Shown piece by piece: positions 26,472 through 30,836 of a DNA stretch of 30,836 bases. This DNA comes from Bacteroidales bacterium (GTDB lineage: Bacteria; Bacteroidota; Bacteroidia; Bacteroidales; WCHB1-69), in NCBI GenBank assembly GCA_012518765.1, contig JAAYRN010000286.1:1-30836 (forward strand). The letters are read 5' to 3'. The position numbers were made by a program, and so were the translations under genes. Positions within the stretch are counted from its first letter, which is position 1. Each line of letters opens with the position of its first letter. The notes under the pieces were generated by a model, which was given only the letters and a program-made list of their open reading frames with translations, searched no databases and had not been told where the DNA came from.

Positions 26472-26771
26472 ATGAAATTATATACTTGGATTGTAAAATA
26501 TAAATTTGTAATAGTAGCATTGTTATTTATATCGTATTTATGTGTTAGTGAAAATAGTGTTTTTTTAAATCTTAGACTCAATAAAGAAATAAAAAAATTA
26601 GAAAACGATAATCGTCTTTTACAAAACAAGTGTGATCAAATGAAACTTGTCAACGAGGAAATAAATGAAAATAAAGATGCGATGGAGCTATATATGCGTG
26701 AGTATTACTTTCTTAAAAAAGAAAACGAAGATGTTTTTAGGATTAATTACATTGAAAACACCGAAAAATAA
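26472..26771 (+). CDS. divIC: Septum-formation initiator, DivIC/FtsB family
   Basis: The 99-residue bitopic protein has one transmembrane helix (about 10-30) and a periplasmic coiled coil (about 33-72, NKEIKKLENDNRLLQNKC), then the signature MREYYFLKKENEDVFRI typical of the Bacteroidota DivIC/FtsB form. It would bind FtsL and FtsQ, both encoded in this cluster, to activate septal wall synthesis. It starts 1 nt after the glmM stop and lies 11 nt before aroQ, so all three are probably cotranscribed. Confidence 0.85.
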   Translation: MKLYTWIVKYKFVIVALLFISYLCVSENSVFLNLRLNKEIKKLENDNRLLQNKCDQMKLVNEEINENKDAMELYMREYYFLKKENEDVFRINYIENTEK

Positions 26772-26782
26772 ATCTATGCCGT

Positions 26783-27199
26783 ATGAAGTTATTGATTGTA
26801 AACGGACCCAATTTGAATTTACTTGGCGAAAGAGAAGTCACTATGTATGGAACAATTCCCTTTCATGTTTATTTAGAGCAACTTAGGCAAAAATATACAG
26901 CCTTAACTATTGATTATAAACAATCAAACCACGAAGGAGAACTTATAGAAGCCCTTCATCAAGCCCATGGAAATTACCATGGAATTATTCTTAATCCCGG
27001 AGCCTATACCCATACTTCTATTGCCATTTGCGATGCCATAAAAGCGATAAATGTTCCTGTCGTAGAGGTGCATATCAGTCAAATTATGGCACGAGAACCT
27101 TTTCGTAAACAATCGTTTATAAGTCCCGTTTGCAAAGGATGTATTTTTGGCTTCGGATTAGATAGTTACCGCTTGGCTATTGAAAGTTTTATACAATAA
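26783..27199 (+). CDS. aroQ: Type II 3-dehydroquinate dehydratase AroQ
   Basis: The 138-residue enzyme converts 3-dehydroquinate to 3-dehydroshikimate in the shikimate pathway. It starts with NGPNLNLLGERE and contains the catalytic Tyr22, NPGAYTHTS, and the VEVHISQ segment with His97 followed by RKQSF and a C-terminal G-x-G-LDSYRLAIE pattern. All are standard features of the small, dodecameric type II family, and the length is usual. It ends the plus-strand gene series; a hairpin follows at about 108 nt. Confidence 0.95.
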   Translation: MKLLIVNGPNLNLLGEREVTMYGTIPFHVYLEQLRQKYTALTIDYKQSNHEGELIEALHQAHGNYHGIILNPGAYTHTSIAICDAIKAINVPVVEVHISQIMAREPFRKQSFISPVCKGCIFGFGLDSYRLAIESFIQ

Positions 27200-27306
27200 A
27201 AATAAGACATAAGTTTGTTTATTTTATAAGAGACCACTGAACTGTTTTATTTGCTTTTCTGTTGTTGTTATATATGTTGTTTTGAGATGTTTAGGTAGTT
27301 TCCTGG

Positions 27307-27376
27307 GCGTTTCGACTACGCTCAATGCTCTATTAATTTGTATATTTTCCCTGAGCGTTGAGCGTAGTCGAAACGC
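27307..27376. terminator. Long hairpin between convergent aroQ and rlmD, repeat-derived
   Basis: Arms 27307-27330 and 27353-27376 (24 nt each, core TTTCGACTACGCTCAA and its complement) are complementary except for one position that is a U-G wobble in a plus-strand RNA; the loop is 22 nt. A moderately T-rich stretch follows on the plus strand (TTCTATTTT). It sits 107 nt after the aroQ stop and 36 nt beyond the rlmD stop, so it may end both transcripts. The arms are GC-rich relative to surroundings and resemble interspersed repeats known from other Bacteroidota genomes. Confidence 0.6.
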
Positions 27377-27412
27377 TTCTATTTTCCATAAAATCAATCA
27401 CTTATTACTACA

Positions 27413-28813
27413 TCATTTTTTTACCAACAAAGTAATATTTTCAACATGTTGGGTATGGGGAAACATATCTACGGGTTGGACTTTTTCCACCTTATATTTT
27501 TCTATTATCATAGCTATGTCGCGGGCTTGGGTAGCTGGATTACAGCTTATGTATACAATGCGTTCAGGTTCAATTTCTAAAATTTGTTTTACTACGCTGG
27601 GGTGCATACCAGCTCGGGGAGGGTCGGTAATAATAAGCTGGGGTTTGCCCTGTGTATCTATAAGTGATTGTGTGAAAATTTTAGCCATATCGCCTGCAAA
27701 AAAATCAGTATTATCCATTTGATTAATAACAGCATTTTCTTTGGCACTTTCAACAGCAGCATCTACATATTCGATACCAATTACTTTTTTTGCTTCTTTG
27801 GCTACAAACAAAGCTATGGTACCAATGCCTGTATACAAATCATATACTATTTCGTGGGACTTTATTTGGGCAAATTCCTTGGTAAGTGTATATAATTTTA
27901 AGGCTTGTTTTGAGTTGGTTTGATAAAACGCATGAGGATGTATTTTAAATTCCAACTCATTCATTCTCTCTGTTATATGTGTTTTACCTGCGAAATGATT
28001 TACAGGTAAATCTGTTATTACGTCGTTTAATTTATCGTTGATAACGTAAAGTAAAGAGGTGATTTCGGGGAAAGATTGATGGATGTGGTTCAATAGTTTT
28101 TCGGCATCTGCATTGTAGTTATAAAAAACAACAATCAACATCAAATCGCCACAAGAAGAAAATCGCATTACTAAATTTCGCAAAAAACCCTCTCTTTCGC
28201 GAGCATCCCAAAACGATAAATTATTTTCGATAGCGTATCTTCTAATCGCATTGCGTATGCGATTGCCTATATCGGGGTGTAAATGACATTTTTCTATATC
28301 TAAAATCCTGTCAAACATACCTTTCATGTGAAATCCCAATCCTCTGTTATCAAATTTTTCAGGACTAATAATTTCTGTATCGGTAAGCCAACGGCGTGTA
28401 GAAAAAGTATATTCTATTTTATTTCTGTATGTGTATATATCGTCAGAGGGTAGTATGGGATTTACCTGAGGAAAAGGAAATTTCCCAATACGCATAAAAT
28501 TGTCAACTACTTGTTTTTGTTTGTAATGCAACTGCATTGTATAATCCATTTGCTGCCATTTACATCCTCCGCATTCGCCAAAATGTTGGCAAGCGGGCTC
28601 CACACGTTGTGGAGAAGGTTTTTTTATCTGAATTATTTTAGAATGATAATAGCTTCGTTTTTTTATGGCTTTTACGTCTACTATATCGCCGGGAACGGCA
28701 TAAGGGACAAAAATAACGGTATCCTCGTGCCTGCCAATACCTACGCCTTCGGTTCCAGCATCAACAATTTCTAAATCTTCAATTATAATTTCTTTCTTTT
28801 TTTTACTCATCAT
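27413..28813 (-). CDS. rlmD: 23S rRNA (uracil1939-C5)-methyltransferase RlmD/RumA family
   Basis: The 466-residue protein has an N-terminal TRAM domain (about 8-62), a [4Fe-4S] cysteine set (Cys75, Cys81, Cys84 in CQHFGECGGC, and Cys176) and a SAM-dependent methyltransferase domain with YDLYTGIGT (about 324-332). The nucleophile is Cys424 (SCNPAT), after DPPRAGMHP, and the C-terminal HVENI closes the active site. This is the set expected for a uracil-C5 methyltransferase of 23S rRNA; the exact uracil modified is inferred from family. The start could be either of two adjacent ATG codons. It follows queE by 21 nt. Confidence 0.92.
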   Translation of the reverse strand: MMSKKKKEIIIEDLEIVDAGTEGVGIGRHEDTVIFVPYAVPGDIVDVKAIKKRSYYHSKIIQIKKPSPQRVEPACQHFGECGGCKWQQMDYTMQLHYKQKQVVDNFMRIGKFPFPQVNPILPSDDIYTYRNKIEYTFSTRRWLTDTEIISPEKFDNRGLGFHMKGMFDRILDIEKCHLHPDIGNRIRNAIRRYAIENNLSFWDAREREGFLRNLVMRFSSCGDLMLIVVFYNYNADAEKLLNHIHQSFPEITSLLYVINDKLNDVITDLPVNHFAGKTHITERMNELEFKIHPHAFYQTNSKQALKLYTLTKEFAQIKSHEIVYDLYTGIGTIALFVAKEAKKVIGIEYVDAAVESAKENAVINQMDNTDFFAGDMAKIFTQSLIDTQGKPQLIITDPPRAGMHPSVVKQILEIEPERIVYISCNPATQARDIAMIIEKYKVEKVQPVDMFPHTQHVENITLLVKK

Positions 28814-28834
28814 TGAAAAAATTGTGTCAGTTTT

Positions 28835-29461
28835 TTAGGGAATACGCATGTATTTATGGCTTTGTAAAGATATTTTCCATTTGGGGTACTGTAAAATATA
28901 ATCAACAATAAGGGGCATCATCTGATTGCGTTTACTCCATTCGGGTTGTAAAAACATTTCACAGGAATGATTTATTTGATTTGCATTTTTTTCAGCCCAT
29001 TGGAAATCAGATGAATTTTCGATAATTATTTTTAATTCATTGGCTTTTTTGTAAAACTCGGGTTGTATACATGTTTCTTTTTTGGGTGAAAAACATATCC
29101 AATCCCACTCACCGCTCAAATGTGCTGAACCCGAGGTTTCTAAATGTAGCGAAATGCCGTGTTTTTTTATTTGTTCACACAAGTACGCTAAATTATACAA
29201 GCAGGGTTCGCCGCCTGTAATTACAACGGTTTTTAATCCCGATTGTAAAATATTATGTATCGTATTGTCGACACAAACCAAGGGGTGTATTTCGGCATTC
29301 CAAGATTCTTTGATGTCGCAAAAACTACATCCTACATCGCATCCACCGATTCGTAAAAAATAAGCCGCTTTTCCTGTATGAAACCCCTCGCCTTGTAAAG
29401 AACAAAACTCCTCCATAATGGGAAGAGTTAGTCCGCTTTTTAATGTGTTTTTTGTTTCCAC
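28835..29461 (-). CDS. queE: 7-carboxy-7-deazaguanine synthase QueE (radical SAM)
   Basis: The 208-residue enzyme catalyses ring contraction of 6-carboxy-tetrahydropterin to 7-carboxy-7-deazaguanine in the queuosine/7-deazapurine pathway. It has the substrate-site CSLQGEGFHTG segment (about 20-30), the radical SAM cluster cysteines Cys41-x3-Cys45-x2-Cys48 and the TGGEP motif (around residue 98). The C-terminal half (SPKKE, LKIIIEN, LQPEWSK and LQSHKYMRIP) fits the QueE family with its short length. The rest of the pathway is not in the window. It sits 7 nt after the outer-membrane protein gene and upstream of rlmD on the same strand, probably one operon. Confidence 0.93.
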   Translation of the reverse strand: METKNTLKSGLTLPIMEEFCSLQGEGFHTGKAAYFLRIGGCDVGCSFCDIKESWNAEIHPLVCVDNTIHNILQSGLKTVVITGGEPCLYNLAYLCEQIKKHGISLHLETSGSAHLSGEWDWICFSPKKETCIQPEFYKKANELKIIIENSSDFQWAEKNANQINHSCEMFLQPEWSKRNQMMPLIVDYILQYPKWKISLQSHKYMRIP

Positions 29462-29468
29462 AAAGTAA

Positions 29469-30836
29469 TTATATTTTTAGTCCAAAAGTAAGAATAAAAT
29501 GTTGATTTTGTTGATCAATATCTACTATGCTACTGTTCGCTGTGTGATAGAGTACACTTTTGGTGCTATATAATTTGTGAACATAGGCAAAATCAATAAA
29601 AAAGTATTGTGTTCGCATACCTAATCCTCCCGTGATAAGATGATAGCTGCCATACCTGTTGATAGTTGAGCGGTAGGGATTTGTTTGATAGCCATATCCT
29701 AAACGAATGGAAACCGGTGATAAGTTTATTTCAGAACCAATGCCTAAGAAATGCGTTTCTTTATAGGATGTTCGTATGTTTTCATTTTCTACATCAAAGT
29801 CATAATCTCTTGCATGAAGTTGCATGGTAGAGTAATCGGTATAATTATAATGGAGGTTAATAAAACCATATTTATTGATGATAAATGCCAAATCGCCCAT
29901 TACCTTAGAGGGAGTTGTCAGGGTATAATTAAATTTTCCGTTTAAAGAGTGAGTAACGGCACGTCCTTCTGCCTCTGTATCTTCGGAAAAATATTCGCTT
30001 ACGTTATTGTAAAAAGAGGGGGTATGATAGCTTATTCCGAAACGCATAAAATGAAAGGGTTGATACAAAATTCCCAACTTAAAATTAACACCAGTTGCTG
30101 TTGAACTAATCGATTCTTTATAAGTAAATGATTTAAAGTCAGTTGTATTAGTGTCTGTATCAGCTAATTTTTCAGAATAAGTATAGTTTTCCATGTATGA
30201 AAAGAACGGAATACCTAAGGTTGCTCCAATGTATATTTGATCGTTGAAATTGGCACCGGATGAAAATACATATTCATTGGCTGAGCCTGTGGATTGCATA
30301 ACTTTACGCTGATTTAAATCAAATCCATTTAAATGGCTTACATATTGGTGGGCATACATCGAATTAGTGTCCGGATCGATAAGATAGGCTTGATAAGCCC
30401 AATATGCTATCCCTGTTAAGTTAGAGTCAGCTATTCCGTTGCTAATGTGTGCAAAAACATCGGTCATAGAGGTAGAACCACCGTTGTGTCCAATATTAGG
30501 ACCTTTGATTATGTAGCGATTATGAAAATTATTCATGCGGTTAAATCCTGTGGCAAATTGTATAATCCATTGTTTGTCAATAGGAAAAACAAATACAGCT
30601 CCTAAATTCCCCACATTAAAGTTATATTTGAAGTCGTAGGCTTCGGTTTTGTTGTACAAAGAATTTGCTTTGCTGTGATACAATGCCGGTGAAAAGGTAA
30701 ATTCACTGCGTTTGTATACTCCAATGCTGGCAGGATTGAAACTTAAGGCAGAAAAATCGGCACCAAATCCGCTCATAGAATTTGCCATGGAAGAAAAACG
30801 TGCGGTTCCAGTCGGACTTAGTTGTGAGTAACGAAA
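29469..30836 (-). CDS. OmpP1/FadL-like outer-membrane protein, 5' end beyond the right edge
   Basis: The frame is open to the right edge: reading upstream of the first internal ATG (30788) gives another 16 codons in frame (RYSQLSPTGTARFSS), which belong to the family's conserved N-terminus (RYSQ...GTARSMAM...FGALGGD in relatives; here GFGADFSALSFNPASIGVYKRSEFTF). The gene therefore continues past the window and the internal ATG is not the start. About 455 residues are visible, rich in alternating beta-strand patterns ending in FILTFGLKI, as expected for a C-terminal beta-barrel strand. It resembles OmpP1/FadL/TodX-type transporters of hydrophobic compounds, found in the outer membrane. The substrate is unknown. 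Confidence 0.82.
   Translation of the reverse strand, partial: FRYSQLSPTGTARFSSMANSMSGFGADFSALSFNPASIGVYKRSEFTFSPALYHSKANSLYNKTEAYDFKYNFNVGNLGAVFVFPIDKQWIIQFATGFNRMNNFHNRYIIKGPNIGHNGGSTSMTDVFAHISNGIADSNLTGIAYWAYQAYLIDPDTNSMYAHQYVSHLNGFDLNQRKVMQSTGSANEYVFSSGANFNDQIYIGATLGIPFFSYMENYTYSEKLADTDTNTTDFKSFTYKESISSTATGVNFKLGILYQPFHFMRFGISYHTPSFYNNVSEYFSEDTEAEGRAVTHSLNGKFNYTLTTPSKVMGDLAFIINKYGFINLHYNYTDYSTMQLHARDYDFDVENENIRTSYKETHFLGIGSEINLSPVSIRLGYGYQTNPYRSTINRYGSYHLITGGLGMRTQYFFIDFAYVHKLYSTKSVLYHTANSSIVDIDQQNQHFILTFGLKI

Noticed and set aside
27200..27412. Possible attachment site or array between aroQ and rlmD
   Set aside because: Only one inverted pair is present, with no direct repeats, spacers, tRNA or integrase nearby.

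Overview
The window is an AT-rich stretch of chromosome that looks like a Bacteroidota (probably Bacteroidales-like) bacterium. The evidence is: secreted proteases with type IX secretion C-terminal sorting domains and BACON-like repeats, TAnnTTTG-type -7 promoter elements, almost no Shine-Dalgarno sequences, and the phylum's usual order of division and wall (dcw) genes. No rRNA, tRNA, IS element, prophage or CRISPR array is visible.

Left part (1-10 kb, all on the minus strand). The 5' end of a FucP-like sugar permease runs off the left edge. It is preceded by an Hsp15-like S4 RNA-binding protein and a secreted DUF4159 protein. Next come two tandem, paralogous secreted subtilisin-like proteases, and then a very large secreted TldD/PmbA-type protein. 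In that protein an active TldD-like half (HExxxH plus Cys) is fused to a second, catalytically dead copy.

Middle part (10.0-27.2 kb, plus strand). After a 579-nt divergent intergenic region with two recognisable promoters and a textbook MraZ operator (three TGGGN at 10-nt spacing inside a perfect inverted repeat), the dcw cluster runs mraZ-rsmH-ftsL-ftsI-murE-mraY-murD*-ftsW-murG-murC-ftsQ-ftsA-ftsZ, followed by glmM, a divIC/ftsB-like gene and aroQ. Genes are packed with overlaps or gaps of a few nucleotides and are probably one long transcription unit. It covers lipid-linked precursor synthesis (GlmM, MurC, MurE, MraY, MurG), septal polymerisation and cross-linking (FtsW, FtsI) and the divisome (FtsL, FtsQ, DivIC, FtsA, FtsZ). 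The striking exception is the murD slot: it holds only a 178-residue stand-alone MurD C-terminal domain. The UDP-MurNAc-Ala-binding and ATPase domains are missing, and the D-Glu-binding serine and a conserved glycine-rich motif have been replaced. FtsW and FtsI next to it are also unusually diverged, whereas MurE, MraY, MurG, MurC, FtsA and FtsZ look normal.

Right part (27.2-30.8 kb, minus strand). A long imperfect hairpin lies between the convergent aroQ and rlmD. Then comes a probable operon transcribed leftwards: an OmpP1/FadL-like outer-membrane protein (cut by the right edge), queE and rlmD.
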